From assembly GCF_016734765.1 (NCBI RefSeq), contig NZ_JAERQE010000001.1:186001-250000 (forward strand): 64,000 nt of DNA, given 5' to 3'. The DNA comes from Microvirga soli (lineage in GTDB: Bacteria > Pseudomonadota > Alphaproteobacteria > Rhizobiales > Beijerinckiaceae). Made by a program: the position numbers and the translations under genes. A model generated the notes under the pieces. The model searched no databases. It was not told the origin of the DNA and saw only the letters and a program-made list of their open reading frames with translations. Shown here in pieces: positions 56,075-64,000 of this stretch; position 1 is the first letter of the stretch, and every line of letters begins with the position of its first letter.

Positions 56075-57316
56075 ATGCTGTTTCCCATAAGCCCAAGGGC
56101 CGAGGACCTGCGCCACCGCGTCACGGAATTCATGGAAGCCCATGTCTATCCGGCGGAAGAGATCTTCGAGCAGCAGCTCAACGCCATGGCCAACCGCTGG
56201 GGCGTGGCGCCGGTCATGGAGGATCTTAAAGCGCGCGCCAAAGCTCAAGGGCTGTGGAACCTGTTCCTGCCCAAGCGCCACTATCCTGATTCCCTGACGA
56301 ATCTCGAATACGCCATGGTGTGCGAGATCATGGGGCGCTCACCCATCGGGGCCGAGCCGTTCAACTGCTCCGCGCCCGATACGGGCAACATGGAAACGCT
56401 CATCCTCTACGGCACGCAGGAGCACAAGGAGCGCTGGCTCAAGCCCCTGATGGACGGCGAGATCCGCTCGTGCTTTGCCATGACCGAGCCGGAGGTGGCC
56501 TCGTCGGATGCCACCAACATCCGCACCGAGATCCGCCGCGAGGGCGACGAATACGTGATCAACGGGCGCAAATGGTGGACCTCCGGCGCCATGGATCCGC
56601 GCTGCAAGATTGCCATCGTCATGGGCAAGACGAACCCGGATGCGCCCAAGCACCAGCAGCAATCGATGATCCTAGTGCCGATGGACACGCCCGGCGTGAC
56701 GGTGGTTCGTCCGCTCACGGTGTTCGGCTACGACGATGCACCGCACGGCCATGCGGAGGTTCTGTTCGAGAACGTGCGCGTGCCCGCCTCCAACATCCTG
56801 CTCGGTGAGGGACGCGGCTTCGAGATCGCGCAGGGACGCTTGGGTCCTGGGCGCATCCATCACTGCATGCGCTCCATCGGCTTGGCCGAGCGAGCCTTGG
56901 AGACGATGTGCAAGCGGGCCCTGTCGCGCAGCACCTTCGGCAGACAGGTGGCCGACCATGGCGTGTCGCGCCACTGGATTGCCGAGTCGCGCATGGAGAT
57001 CGATCAGGCGCGCCTGTTGACGCTTCAGGCCGCGCGCATGATGGACGAGGTCGGCAACAAGGCGGCGCGTGCCGAGATCGCCATGATCAAGGTGGTGGCG
57101 CCGAACGTGGCGCAGAAGGTCGTGGATCGAGCCATACAAGTCTGCGGCGGCGGTGGCGTATCCCAAGACTTCCACCTCGCCTATGCCTATGCCCGCGCCC
57201 GCGTGCTGAGACTCGCGGATGGTCCCGACGAGGTGCATCGCGAGACTGTGGCCAAGATCGAGCTCGCGAAATACAAGTTGGCCGACCGGCCGCACAATGC
57301 AGGGCCTGCCGCATGA
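56075..57316 (+). CDS. acyl-CoA dehydrogenase, ACAD10/11-like
   Basis: A 413-residue acyl-CoA dehydrogenase with the pattern [27 protein letters not shown] and [21 protein letters not shown], found in animal ACAD10/11 and in bacterial relatives of Lva[29 protein letters not shown] and [19 protein letters not shown] follow. The C-terminal [17 protein letters not shown] replaces the usual EGT with DGPDE. It starts 12 bp after pimD, so it is in the same transcript. Its family resemblance to the kinase at 35.4 kb is noted in the findings. Confidence 0.88.
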   Translation: MLFPISPRAEDLRHRVTEFMEAHVYPAEEIFEQQLNAMANRWGVAPVMEDLKARAKAQGLWNLFLPKRHYPDSLTNLEYAMVCEIMGRSPIGAEPFNCSAPDTGNMETLILYGTQEHKERWLKPLMDGEIRSCFAMTEPEVASSDATNIRTEIRREGDEYVINGRKWWTSGAMDPRCKIAIVMGKTNPDAPKHQQQSMILVPMDTPGVTVVRPLTVFGYDDAPHGHAEVLFENVRVPASNILLGEGRGFEIAQGRLGPGRIHHCMRSIGLAERALETMCKRALSRSTFGRQVADHGVSRHWIAESRMEIDQARLLTLQAARMMDEVGNKAARAEIAMIKVVAPNVAQKVVDRAIQVCGGGGVSQDFHLAYAYARARVLRLADGPDEVHRETVAKIELAKYKLADRPHNAGPAA

Positions 57317-58077
57317 CGAATCCCTTCGATCTCACCGGAAAGGTCGCCATCGTCACCGGCTCGAGCCGAGGCATCGGCCGCTCCATCGCAGAGACCATGG
57401 CGTCGCTCGGCGCGAGGGTCGTGGTGTCGAGCCGCAAGATCGAGGCTTGCGAGCCTGTGGTCGAGGACATCCGTGCAAAAGGCGGCGAGGCGATTGCCAT
57501 CCCTTGCAACATTTCGCGCAAGTCCGAGGTCGAAGCGCTCGTGGCCGGTACGCGGGAACGCCTGGGGCCAGTCGACATCCTAGTCTGCAACGCCGCCGTC
57601 AATCCAGTCTACGGCCCCATGAGCAGTCTCAGCGACGAGGCCTTCGACAAGATCATGGGCGCGAACGTGAAGAGCAATCTCTGGCTCTGCAATCTCGTCA
57701 TCCCGGAGATGGCAGAGCGTGGTGGCGGGGCTGTCGTGATCGTCTCGTCGATCGCGGGCCTGCGCGGCACGGGCGTGATCGGCGGCTACGGCATCTCGAA
57801 GGCGGCGGACTTCGCGCTTGCCCGCAATCTCGCGGTGGAATGGGGCCCGCAGAACGTGCGCATCAACTGCATTGCGCCAGGCCTGGTCAAGACGGATTTC
57901 GCCCGCGCCTTGTGGGAGGACCCGCAGGCCCTGGAGCAGCGCAACAGCCAGACGCCCTTGCGCCGGATCGGCACGCCCGACGAAATCGGCCCCGTGGCGG
58001 CCTTCCTGGCCTCGTCGGCATCGAGCTTCATGACGGGACAGATTGTGGTCGTGGACGGCGGCGTCACGATTGCATGA
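57313..58077 (+). CDS. short-chain dehydrogenase/reductase, last gene of the pim transcript
   Basis: A 254-residue [26 protein letters not shown] binds the cofactor, [13 protein letters not shown] corresponds to the N-x-A-G region, [26 protein letters not shown] holds the Ser-Tyr-Lys set. The [12 protein letters not shown] end is standard. Its start overlaps the acyl-CoA dehydrogenase stop by four bases, so it is translationally coupled. It may act on a 3-hydroxyacyl intermediate, like other SDRs in beta-oxidation operons. Confidence 0.9.
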   Translation: MTNPFDLTGKVAIVTGSSRGIGRSIAETMASLGARVVVSSRKIEACEPVVEDIRAKGGEAIAIPCNISRKSEVEALVAGTRERLGPVDILVCNAAVNPVYGPMSSLSDEAFDKIMGANVKSNLWLCNLVIPEMAERGGGAVVIVSSIAGLRGTGVIGGYGISKAADFALARNLAVEWGPQNVRINCIAPGLVKTDFARALWEDPQALEQRNSQTPLRRIGTPDEIGPVAAFLASSASSFMTGQIVVVDGGVTIA

Positions 58078-58084
58078 CAAAGGT

Positions 58085-58109
58085 GGAACAGGAGGGGCGC
58101 GATCCCGTT
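58085..58109 (+). promoter_or_regulatory. EcfG-type stress promoter upstream of the YqaE gene
   Basis: GGAAC (58085-58089), 16 bp, then CGTT (58106-58109) is an exact fit to the recalled -35 GGAAC / -10 CGTT pattern of the alphaproteobacterial EcfG sigma factor. Transcription would start near 58116, 25 bp before the ATG. The same stretch is an inverted repeat (GTGGAAC...GTTCCAC), so a terminator role for the SDR gene is the alternative, but no T-run follows. Confidence 0.7.
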
Positions 58110-58140
58110 CCACTCCTGATTTCATCAGCGACGTGAGCCC

Positions 58141-58320
58141 ATGGGAAACCTGCTTCGCATCATCCTCGCCATCCTCCTGCCCCCGGTCGGCGTGTTCTTC
58201 ACCGTGGGCCTCGGTGGCCAGTTCTGGCTCAACATCCTGCTGACCATCCTGGGCTACATCCCCGGCATCGTCCACGCGGTCTGGATCATCGCGCGGCGAA
58301 GCCCACCGCAATATCGCTGA
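58141..58320 (+). CDS. YqaE/Pmp3-family membrane peptide
   Basis: A 59-residue protein: MGNLLRIILAILLPPVGVFF, then a GLGGQFWLNILLTILGYIPG turn and second helix, then HAVWIIARRSPPQYR. The LLPPVGV and LNILLTxLGYIPGxxHA patterns are the hallmarks of the Pmp3/YqaE (UPF0057) family, two-helix membrane peptides linked to salt, cold and membrane stress. It lies directly behind an exact EcfG-type promoter. Its small size hides it from usual length cut-offs. Confidence 0.9.
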   Translation: MGNLLRIILAILLPPVGVFFTVGLGGQFWLNILLTILGYIPGIVHAVWIIARRSPPQYR

Positions 58321-58370
58321 GGCCCTTAGCCTTCCCTGGTGCTGGAGCGCACACCGTAGCATGGGTCATC

Positions 58371-58395
58371 CGAACAGAGTTCATGTTCGGCCGTT
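58371..58395 (+). promoter_or_regulatory. possible weak EcfG-type promoter
   Basis: CGAAC, 16 bp, CGTT: one mismatch from GGAAC-N16-CGTT. It lies about 48 bp before a small reading frame at 58443. Support is weaker than for the two exact sites on either side. Confidence 0.35.
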
Positions 58396-58442
58396 TCTCT
58401 CATGCAGGCAGCGAGACGCTCGCGCCTCGGTGAGAGCAGAGC

Positions 58443-58634
58443 TTGATGACGATTTTCGATCCCATCTCCGGCCGTCAGGTCACGGTTGATCTTTCAGAAA
58501 AACCATGCCGGCCCATAGTTCGACAGGAATGCTTCACCGCAGAAGAGCAGCAGGTTCGTGCAGGCCAGAGATTGCGCCCAGGAGGAGAATCAAAATCTCC
58601 TGACCTGCCTCCTCGTAAGCACTCCAAAGCATGA
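58443..58634 (+). CDS. small hypothetical protein
   Basis: A 63-residue frame: MTIFDPISGRQVTVDLSEKP opening, then a polar, Arg/Pro/Lys-rich tail. No membrane helix, no family recognised. The true ATG may be the second one at 58446. It lies between two genes with EcfG-type promoters and has a one-mismatch promoter of its own, which is the main support that it is expressed. Confidence 0.4.
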   Translation: MMTIFDPISGRQVTVDLSEKPCRPIVRQECFTAEEQQVRAGQRLRPGGESKSPDLPPRKHSKA

Positions 58635-58718
58635 GACGGTGAAACTGATCACTCAAGATCAGACCGTAAGAACTCTGCTTGATGTGTGAGGCAAGGTGCC
58701 GCGACGCGGCTGTGGGTT

Positions 58719-58743
58719 GGAACCGCCTTAGGTATCGGACGTT
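58719..58743 (+). promoter_or_regulatory. EcfG-type stress promoter upstream of the secreted Arg/Glu-rich protein
   Basis: GGAAC (58719-58723), 16 bp, CGTT (58740-58743): a second exact match to the EcfG pattern, 29 bp before the ATG at 58773. The predicted transcript start falls near 58750. Confidence 0.7.
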
Positions 58744-58772
58744 ACGTCGCGATCACCTAAGGAATTGAACCC

Positions 58773-59102
58773 ATGAGAAAATTTGCCCTTTTGGCTGCCG
58801 CCATCGGTTCTGGTCTGTTCGTTGGTACGCCTTTGATGGCGCAACCGGCCATTCAGTTCGGCATCGGTCCCGATGGCCGCCCGCAGATCGGCGTTCGTGA
58901 TCCTCAGCAGGAGGAGCGCGAGCGGCGCGAACGGTGGCGCGAGCGTCGAGAGGCCGAGCGTGCCTACGAGCAGGGTCGGCGTGATGCGCGCCGCGATGAG
59001 CGGCGCTATGGCGCTTACGAGGAAACGTGCCGCAATGTCACGATCGTGGAAGAGGATCGTTGGGGACGCTCCGTCAGCCGGCGCGTTCGCCGCTGCGACT
59101 GA
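58773..59102 (+). CDS. secreted Arg/Glu-rich protein of unknown function
   Basis: A 109-residue protein with a signal peptide (residues 1-23, cleavage after LMA). After QPAIQFGIGPDGRPQIG comes a 40-residue helix of alternating Arg and Glu (ERERRERWRERREAERAYEQ and on), and a C-terminal piece with two cysteines (EETCRNVTIVEEDRWGRSV, RRCD) that could bond. No family recognised. AAGGA (58759-58763) is 9 bp before the ATG. An EcfG-type promoter indicates stress-induced expression in the periplasm. Confidence 0.75.
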   Translation: MRKFALLAAAIGSGLFVGTPLMAQPAIQFGIGPDGRPQIGVRDPQQEERERRERWRERREAERAYEQGRRDARRDERRYGAYEETCRNVTIVEEDRWGRSVSRRVRRCD

Positions 59103-59114
59103 TAGCTTCCGAGC

Positions 59115-59159
59115 CCTTGCATAAAAAGCAGGCCTTCCGGCACGTGCAAGGGTTCTTTC
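59115..59159 (+). terminator. terminator after the secreted Arg/Glu-rich protein gene
   Basis: Arms CCCTTGCA (59115-59122) and TGCAAGGG (59146-59153) are followed by TTCTTT, 12 bp after the stop codon. The 23-base loop contains a smaller GGCC-type stem. Confidence 0.65.
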
Positions 59160-59245
59160 CCGGCCACGAATTTGTCTGCCAGGGTTAGCCTGAGGTTAAC
59201 ACCTCAACTCGTAGGGTCGAGGCTTCAAGGTAAAGGAGCCTCACG

Positions 59246-59362
59246 ATGCGTACCCTCAAGAACTCGTTTGTCCTGCTTGTGTCGGCTTCCGTGCTTGGCC
59301 CGTTCTTCGTGATCTCGGCCTATGCCACGACGATCCTGGCATCCGCCTTCATCGGAAAGTAG
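59246..59362 (+). CDS. 38-residue membrane peptide of unknown function
   Basis: A short gene not reported by length cut-offs: MRTLKNSFVLLVSASVLGPF, then a second hydrophobic part FVISAYATTILASAFIGK. It has a strong AAGGAG site (59234-59239) well spaced from the ATG. It could be a membrane peptide or a secreted fragment cleaved after AYA. A TTAG-N7-TTAA sequence upstream (59185-59199) is one mismatch from a CtrA box. Confidence 0.5.
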   Translation: MRTLKNSFVLLVSASVLGPFFVISAYATTILASAFIGK

Positions 59363-59505
59363 TCCCTTCGGGAGACACGAACTGCTCGGATGATGACGGG
59401 CTTGAAACTCTCTCGGTTGCCGATCACGGCGCCCGAAGGGGCCACTTGAGGGTTTGAGAAGATTGCCCCTTGCGCCTGATCTCTTGCTCCAAACGAGCTG
59501 AGAAG

Positions 59506-59582
59506 TGGCGCACCCGACACGATTCGAACGTGTGACCTTTGCCTTCGGAGGGCAACGCTCTATCCAGCTGAGCTACGGGTGC
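59506..59582 (-). tRNA. tRNA-Arg (anticodon CCG)
   Basis: On the minus strand the 77-nt sequence folds as a tRNA: acceptor GCACCCG pairs with CGGGTGC, the D loop is AGCTCAGCTGGATAGAGC, the anticodon arm TTGCC-CTCCGAA-GGCAA carries CCG, the T arm has GTTCGAATC, and CCA is encoded. It reads the CGG arginine codon. It is a single gene between the 38-residue peptide and rsuA. Confidence 0.95.
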
Positions 59583-59642
59583 TTGCGGCGATGGGCCTGA
59601 GGTTTTCCTACCTGATTACGGGCCTGAGGGCAACCTCTCCGC

Positions 59643-60386
59643 TCACGAGGTTGGCGGCAGGACCAGGGCGAGGGCTGCCTCGCTCATGATCCGGAACTGG
59701 CCCGGGGCCAGGTCCTCCGGCAGGTCGAGGGCGCCGATCCGATTGCGGTGCAGGACGGCGACGTGGTTGCCCACGGCCGCGAACATGCGTCGGACCTGAT
59801 GGTAGCGCCCTTCCGTCACCGTCACATGGGCACTTGTCGGGGAGAGCACCTCCAGCTGCGCCGGCAGGAGCGGCTTGTCCTCGCCTTCCAGCATCAGGGT
59901 CCCAGCGGCGAAAATCTCGGCTTCATCTCCCTTCAGCGGCCGGTCGAGGGTCACGTGATAGCGCTTGGAGACATTGGCGCGGGGCGAGATGATCCGATGG
60001 AGGAGATTGCCGTCGTCGGTCATCAGCAGCAGCCCCGACGTTTCCTTGTCGAGGCGCCCCACCGTCGAGAGCGCCGGGTCGCGCCGGCGCCAGCGGTCGG
60101 GCAGCAGGCTGTAGACCAGAGGTCCTGCCTCCTTATGCGAGCAGGTGACACCCAAGGGCTTGTGCAGCATCAGAATGATGCCGGGCGGCGGATCGAGGGG
60201 CTTGCTCTGGACCTGCATCCGCTCCGAGAGATCGCGGGTGACAGTGATGCGCTGATCGGAATCCTCAATCTCTTCCCCGTCCAGGGTCACAAGCCCAGCC
60301 CGGACGAGCTGCTGCACCTCCCGGCGGGAGCCATAGCCGAGATTGGCGAGCAGCCGGTCGAGGCGCAGGGTCGGTGTCTTGCTCAT
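59643..60386 (-). CDS. rsuA: 16S rRNA pseudouridine synthase (RsuA type)
   Basis: A 247-residue protein. Residues 5-55 form an S4 RNA-binding domain (RLDRLLANLGYGSRREVQQL). The catalytic domain has LSTVGRLDKETSGLLLMTDDG with the active-site aspartate. ISPRANVSKRYHVTL and EGRYHQVRRMFAAVGNHV closely resemble E. coli RsuA, which modifies U516 of 16S rRNA. The start overlaps the upstream methyltransferase stop by four bases. Confidence 0.9.
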   Translation of the reverse strand: MSKTPTLRLDRLLANLGYGSRREVQQLVRAGLVTLDGEEIEDSDQRITVTRDLSERMQVQSKPLDPPPGIILMLHKPLGVTCSHKEAGPLVYSLLPDRWRRRDPALSTVGRLDKETSGLLLMTDDGNLLHRIISPRANVSKRYHVTLDRPLKGDEAEIFAAGTLMLEGEDKPLLPAQLEVLSPTSAHVTVTEGRYHQVRRMFAAVGNHVAVLHRNRIGALDLPEDLAPGQFRIMSEAALALVLPPTS

Positions 60387-61297
60387 TTCATCGCCTCATA
60401 GATCTTATACCCGCCGGCCTCCACCTTCAGGGTCACGCGCCGGAACATCGGTTTCAGCACTCCCTCGTAGGGCAGATGCCGGTTGGCCACGAGCCAGAGC
60501 ACCCCGCCGGGCCGCAGCGACTCGGCCGCGCGGCGAATGAAGCTCTGGCCCAAGCTCTGGTCCTCGGCGCCGCCATCGTGGAATGGCGGGTTCATGACGA
60601 CGAAGTTGAGACCGGTGAGGCCGGAGCCGCTCCGAATGTCGGCCCAGCGCGTCTCGGCGCGCGGATCGACGATATTGCGGGCGGCCATTTCGAGGGCGCG
60701 GCGGTCGATGTCTAGCATCGCAAGATGCTCCACCGTCGACGAGGCCAGGATCGTGCGGGCGAGAACCCCGATGCCGCAGCCGAAATCCGCGCCCCGGCCC
60801 TTGAGTGGGGGCAGATTCTGCTCCAGCAGCACGCTGCCGGGATCGAGACGGTTCCAACTGAACACGCCGGGCCAAGTCCAGAGACCCAGCCCGTCGTCAA
60901 AGCGTGGACCGCCTTCAGCGAGCGCCTCATCGACACCGGTCAGAAGCGATGGTCGTTCGCAGGTGCAGATGCGGTAGTGCCGCCGGGAGGTCTCGGAAAC
61001 CGTACAGCCGAAGGTCTTGAGCTCTTTGGCGATCCGGGAGCCGCCCTTGTCCTTGGGCGCGAGAATGGTCAGGGCCCCACCGGGAGCGAGCGCCCGCAGC
61101 GCCAGCGCGATGGTGTAGCGCCGTTCGACGGTGCCGGGCGGCGCCAGCACCAGCAGATCACTGAACGAGCCTTCCGGTTGCTCTTCCAGCTTCGCGGCGC
61201 CTGGGATCAGAGGCGAGAACTGGGTTGCGCCGCCAGGCGCCTCGGCCAGTTCGGCCGGTGGCGTGCCGTAGACGCCGCTTCGTGTCGTGGTGTGCAA
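60383..61297 (-). CDS. class I SAM methyltransferase, RsmC-like
   Basis: A 304-residue protein with two similar halves. The N-terminal half is a degenerate methyltransferase fold without the SAM motif. The C-terminal half has GRGADFGCGIGVLARTIL (motif I) and NFVVMNPPFHDGGAED, the NPPF catalytic motif of N2-guanine methylases such as RsmC (G1207 of 16S rRNA) and RlmG. Coupling to rsuA supports an rRNA target. The exact base is not certain. Confidence 0.87.
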   Translation of the reverse strand: MHTTTRSGVYGTPPAELAEAPGGATQFSPLIPGAAKLEEQPEGSFSDLLVLAPPGTVERRYTIALALRALAPGGALTILAPKDKGGSRIAKELKTFGCTVSETSRRHYRICTCERPSLLTGVDEALAEGGPRFDDGLGLWTWPGVFSWNRLDPGSVLLEQNLPPLKGRGADFGCGIGVLARTILASSTVEHLAMLDIDRRALEMAARNIVDPRAETRWADIRSGSGLTGLNFVVMNPPFHDGGAEDQSLGQSFIRRAAESLRPGGVLWLVANRHLPYEGVLKPMFRRVTLKVEAGGYKIYEAMK

Positions 61298-61366
61298 ACT
61301 AATGGCCTAATGGTGAACGAGGGCGTTCTAGTCCACCACAGCCCGCACGGCAAACCTCAAGGCCGT

Positions 61367-61705
61367 TCAGTATTTCAGGCGCAGCGCCCGAACCTCCTGC
61401 ACGCCGCCCGCGCAGGTGATGCGGGCCCTGGGGCAGGCGGAGACATAGACCGGCGTCGGGCAATAGGTCTGCATGAAGCTCTCGTCGATGGCGCAGGTGA
61501 CATGCACGCGGTAGGCCTGCTGCGGAACGCCCGGCACGTCATGCAGCACCGAATAGCCGAGCCCCTGATCGGCGAGTCTCGCGATGGGGCGCGTCATCTG
61601 GACCTGGCTGGACCGGACGCCGACAACCGTCCCGACATCCGCCGCCAGAGCCGCCGACCCCATTAGACCTGTGGCGAATGCCATTCCGACCAAAAGCTGC
61701 TTCAT
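61367..61705 (-). CDS. small secreted protein of unknown function
   Basis: A protein of about 112 residues with a signal peptide (MKQLLVGMAFATGLMGSAAL, cleavage near LAA). The mature part has four cysteines (VTCAIDES, QTYCPTP, SACPRAR, ITCAGG) likely in two disulfides. No family recognised. The start at 61705 is preferred because GAGG lies 6 bp before it; ATGs at 61717 and 61744 are alternatives. It sits behind the methyltransferase on the same strand. Confidence 0.65.
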   Translation of the reverse strand: MKQLLVGMAFATGLMGSAALAADVGTVVGVRSSQVQMTRPIARLADQGLGYSVLHDVPGVPQQAYRVHVTCAIDESFMQTYCPTPVYVSACPRARITCAGGVQEVRALRLKY

Positions 61706-61920
61706 GCTGCGCCTCATTGCATTGTCTCGCCACCCCCTGCTCATCCTCGCAGAGGAAGGATCATGCAGGACTAATGCAAAGCTCAGCTTCGGGATCCACG
61801 CTGCACGAAGGATTAACCAAGCCTTGAACGCCCTGGAGCCATCCGGCCTGTTTTAAGCAACCGGTAGGATCTTTGGCCCGATAAACACCGCCCGACAGAA
61901 CGTGAACTGACCAGGATCCC

Positions 61921-62205
61921 ATGCACCACATCCATCTCGCTGAGGGTATGCGGCTTCGTTTTCCGGCACGCAGCGCCGATTTCGACCAGGGGGTCGAGAT
62001 CGGGATCGTGGCGGCGTTGATGAGCCAGGATCTGACGGAATTTTCCCGCAGGATCTCCCGTGAGAATCTGGGCCAGGTGCGCGCCCTGGTGGAGCAGTTC
62101 GGCTACCGGCTCGTCGAAGGCTCGGAGGATGGAGACTTCATCGAGATCAACTTCCTCAGCCGAACGGCGCGCCCGCGCCTTCGCGTCGTCCATTCGGGAG
62201 CGTGA
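61921..62205 (+). CDS. conserved-looking small hypothetical protein
   Basis: A 94-residue soluble protein: IHLAEGMRLRFPARSADFDQ, then VEIGIVAALMSQDLTEFSRRIS, then LRVVHSGA at the end. The alternating charge and helix content look like a folded small domain. No family recognised. It faces right between the secreted-protein gene and the EamA transporter, which it meets tail to tail with a 9-bp gap. Confidence 0.6.
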   Translation: MHHIHLAEGMRLRFPARSADFDQGVEIGIVAALMSQDLTEFSRRISRENLGQVRALVEQFGYRLVEGSEDGDFIEINFLSRTARPRLRVVHSGA

Positions 62206-62214
62206 GGCCAGCCT

Positions 62215-63168
62215 TCAGCCCTCAGGGCGAAACTTCCGCTCCATGGCGCGCACGCGCTCACGATAGGCCGTGTAGAGGCCGCTGAGCGCGATGATCCCGG
62301 CCCCAGTAATCGTCCAGGCATCGGGAACCGAGCCGAACACCATGTAACCGAGGCTGCCGGCCCAGATGAGCTGAACGTAGGAGAAGGGCGCAATCGTCGA
62401 CGCATTGCCGTGCCGGTAGGCGAGGACGATGAACCAGTGTCCGATGGCGAACAGCACTCCCATGCTCAAGCCCAGGCCGATCTCCATCGCATTCGGCGTC
62501 TCCCAGTTGAACGGCATGAGCGCGCTCAGCACCACGGTGCCAACCAGGGCGGAATAAGCGAGCGTCGTAAACGCATGATCGCCCACGATCTTGCGGGTGA
62601 CGACGGCGCCCACGGCCCAGCTTGAAGCAGCGATCATCGGCAGAAGGGCGGCGAGCTGGAACGCTCCCGTTCCAGGTCGAACGACGATCATGACTCCAAG
62701 AAAGCCAACCGCTGCCGCACTCCAGCGACGCCAGCCGACCGTCTCGCCGAGGACGAGCACCGACAGGGCCATGATCAGGATCGGCGAGACGAAGAAGATC
62801 GCCGTGGCATCGGCCACCGGCAGATAGGGCAGGCTCGCGATGAACAGGAGCGAGGAGCCCACCATGCCGAGTCCCCTGAGCACCTGAAGCTTCGGATTCC
62901 GGGAGCGCAGGAGCGCCGGCCCGCCCTTCAGCAGCACGACCGGGATGATCACGAGCGCGAAGGTGACGTAGCGCATCCACGCCACCTCGGGCGGCGGCAG
63001 CGTGGTGGCCAGTTGCTTGGTGATCACGTCCGCCACCGAGAACACGATGGTGGAGGCGATCAGGAACAGGACACCCCGCAGCGGCGATGAAACCGGCGGG
63101 CTTGAGGGCTCCAAGGGAGGAGCGCTCACCCGAGAGGCGCTCACCCGAGCGGCGGGAGAGGAGGTCAT
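62215..63168 (-). CDS. EamA/DMT-family transporter
   Basis: A 317-residue protein with ten hydrophobic helices in two EamA repeats. The first begins GVLFLIASTIVFSVADVITK; the second contains ASSWAVGAVVTRKIVGDHAFTTLAY. A basic C-terminal tail YRERVRAMERKF follows. Small-molecule exporter of unknown substrate. The N-terminus is a polar Ser/Pro-rich stretch of about 28 residues containing a short repeat (VSASRVSA) from duplicated DNA at about 63120-63150, so the true start may lie further inside. Confidence 0.85.
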   Translation of the reverse strand: MTSSPAARVSASRVSAPPLEPSSPPVSSPLRGVLFLIASTIVFSVADVITKQLATTLPPPEVAWMRYVTFALVIIPVVLLKGGPALLRSRNPKLQVLRGLGMVGSSLLFIASLPYLPVADATAIFFVSPILIMALSVLVLGETVGWRRWSAAAVGFLGVMIVVRPGTGAFQLAALLPMIAASSWAVGAVVTRKIVGDHAFTTLAYSALVGTVVLSALMPFNWETPNAMEIGLGLSMGVLFAIGHWFIVLAYRHGNASTIAPFSYVQLIWAGSLGYMVFGSVPDAWTITGAGIIALSGLYTAYRERVRAMERKFRPEG

Positions 63169-63410
63169 GACGCGCTCAAAAAAGAGGCTCGCGCGGTGGC
63201 CGCGACGAGCCTGAGGGTCTCAAGTCTGGAGGATATAGCGGCTTATTCAATACTGTTTTCGCCAGCAGAGAAGTGCAAACTCAGCACACATCACATGCTT
63301 TGAGCGAATGGACGATGCGGTAAGCAGGCCTACACTTGCGCCAAGGGCATAGGATAGCGGAAGCTCAGGACGCTTATGCTGAGCCGGTCGGGCAGGCGCG
63401 GGAAGACCAG

Positions 63411-64000
63411 ATGACGGATGATTCGCTGGAGAAGCCGAGCCGCTTGTTGAGCGGAACACCGGCCTTTCGCCGCCTGAACCTGGCGCTGTTCGCCGCCGGT
63501 TTTTCCACATTCGCCATCCTCTACTGCGTTCAGCCCCTGCTGCCGGAATTCTCCCGCGAGTTCCATGTGAGCGCCGCCGTGAGCAGCCTGTCTCTCTCGC
63601 TCTCCACCGGCCTTCTCGCCGTGGCCATGCTGGTGGCCGGCTCCCTGTCGGAGGTCATCGGCCGCAAACCCATCATGGTGGCCTCGCTCCTGCTCTCGGC
63701 TCTGCTCACCCTTCTGTCCGCCCTGGCGCCCAACTGGACCAGCCTGCTCATGGCCCGGATGCTGATCGGGATCACCTTGAGCGGGCTCCCGGCCGTTGCC
63801 ATGGCTTATGTGAGCGAGGAGGTCGATCCGAAGTCCATCGGACTTGCCATGGGATTGTTCATCGGCGGCAATGCGGTTGGTGGCATGTCCGGGCGGATCA
63901 TCGGCGGCGTGCTGACGGATCTGGGCTCCTGGCGGCTTGCCATCGGCCTCATCGGCTGCATCGGTCTGGGTTCGGCTTTCGCCGCCTGGCGAAGCCTGCC
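63411..64000 (+). CDS. MFS transporter, N-terminal part (cut by window edge)
   Basis: The first 196 residues of a major facilitator transporter run off the right edge. After a polar start (MTDDSLEKPSRLLSG) come five to six helices: FRRLNLALFAAGFSTFAILY, a GSLSEVIGRKPIMVASLLLSA loop (the MFS motif A, G-x-x-x-D/E-x-x-G-R-K), and RMLIGITLSGLPAVAMAYVSEE (motif B region). It resembles YnfM/AraJ-type drug or metabolite exporters. Substrate unknown. Confidence 0.88.
   Translation, partial: MTDDSLEKPSRLLSGTPAFRRLNLALFAAGFSTFAILYCVQPLLPEFSREFHVSAAVSSLSLSLSTGLLAVAMLVAGSLSEVIGRKPIMVASLLLSALLTLLSALAPNWTSLLMARMLIGITLSGLPAVAMAYVSEEVDPKSIGLAMGLFIGGNAVGGMSGRIIGGVLTDLGSWRLAIGLIGCIGLGSAFAAWRSL

Noticed and set aside
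58083-58113. GTGGAAC...GTTCCAC as a terminator for the SDR gene
   Set aside because: Not fully excluded, but it lacks a T-run and its spacing is an exact EcfG promoter match; the promoter reading is preferred.
58726-58762. A 16-bp hairpin that would hide the AAGGA ribosome site of the secreted Arg/Glu-rich protein gene, as in an RNA thermometer
   Set aside because: The 5' arm lies in the spacer of an exact EcfG-type promoter (58719-58743). With a start near 58750 the arm would not be in the mRNA, so the hairpin cannot form there.

Overview
The window looks like a chromosomal stretch from a high-GC alphaproteobacterium of the order Hyphomicrobiales, probably near Methylobacteriaceae or Microvirga. 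This is inferred from gene content, not from a database search. Pointers are the alphaproteobacterial inositol (iol) cluster with an RpiR-type regulator, a pim-type dicarboxylate beta-oxidation cluster like that of Rhodopseudomonas, and two promoters that fit the EcfG general-stress sigma factor consensus. I see no IS element, prophage, CRISPR array or plasmid gene. Coding density is high, and GC-rich third positions create many long antisense shadow ORFs that are not genes.

Layout. 0-6 kb: a LysR regulator (cut by the left edge) diverges from a valine/propionate-side cluster (mmsA, an isobutyryl-CoA dehydrogenase-like enzyme, two small membrane proteins, mmsB), interrupted by a minus-strand nucleotidyltransferase. 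6-23 kb: mixed housekeeping genes: flavoproteins, an O-antigen-ligase-like membrane protein, an M20 peptidase, lactate permease, a DUF4198 protein, ribA, DMT and SLC13 transporters, a CAP-domain lipoprotein and recQ. 23-35.4 kb: inositol catabolism. A sugar-type ABC importer and an oxidoreductase gene run leftwards from an RpiR-family regulator, then come iolG (minus) and iolC-iolD-iolE-iolB (plus). IolC is fused to a DUF2090 aldolase-like domain; iolA is absent here and could be supplied by mmsA.

35.4-44.6 kb: one long leftward operon encodes a branched-chain-type ABC importer, a PaaI thioesterase, an acyl-CoA ligase, an SDR, a MaoC hydratase and an APH-family kinase of the ACAD10/11 type. 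It is faced by a regulator with two TetR domains in one chain. This looks like import, CoA activation and oxidation of an unidentified carboxylic acid. 46-58 kb: a pim-like cluster (pimF and pimB leftwards; quinone oxidoreductase, pimA, pimC, pimD, a further acyl-CoA dehydrogenase and an SDR rightwards) for beta-oxidation of dicarboxylic or medium-chain acids.

58-64 kb: small stress-type genes (a YqaE/Pmp3 peptide and a secreted Arg/Glu-rich protein) behind EcfG-type promoters, a tRNA-Arg(CCG), rsuA with an RsmC-like methyltransferase, small exported proteins, an EamA transporter and the start of an MFS transporter. Palindromic intergenic repeats of several recurring types lie at 5.8, 22.7, 24.1, 28.3 and 54.8 kb. 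The most useful leads are the iol operators, the EcfG promoters, the double TetR regulator, and the kinase-containing acid-catabolism operon.
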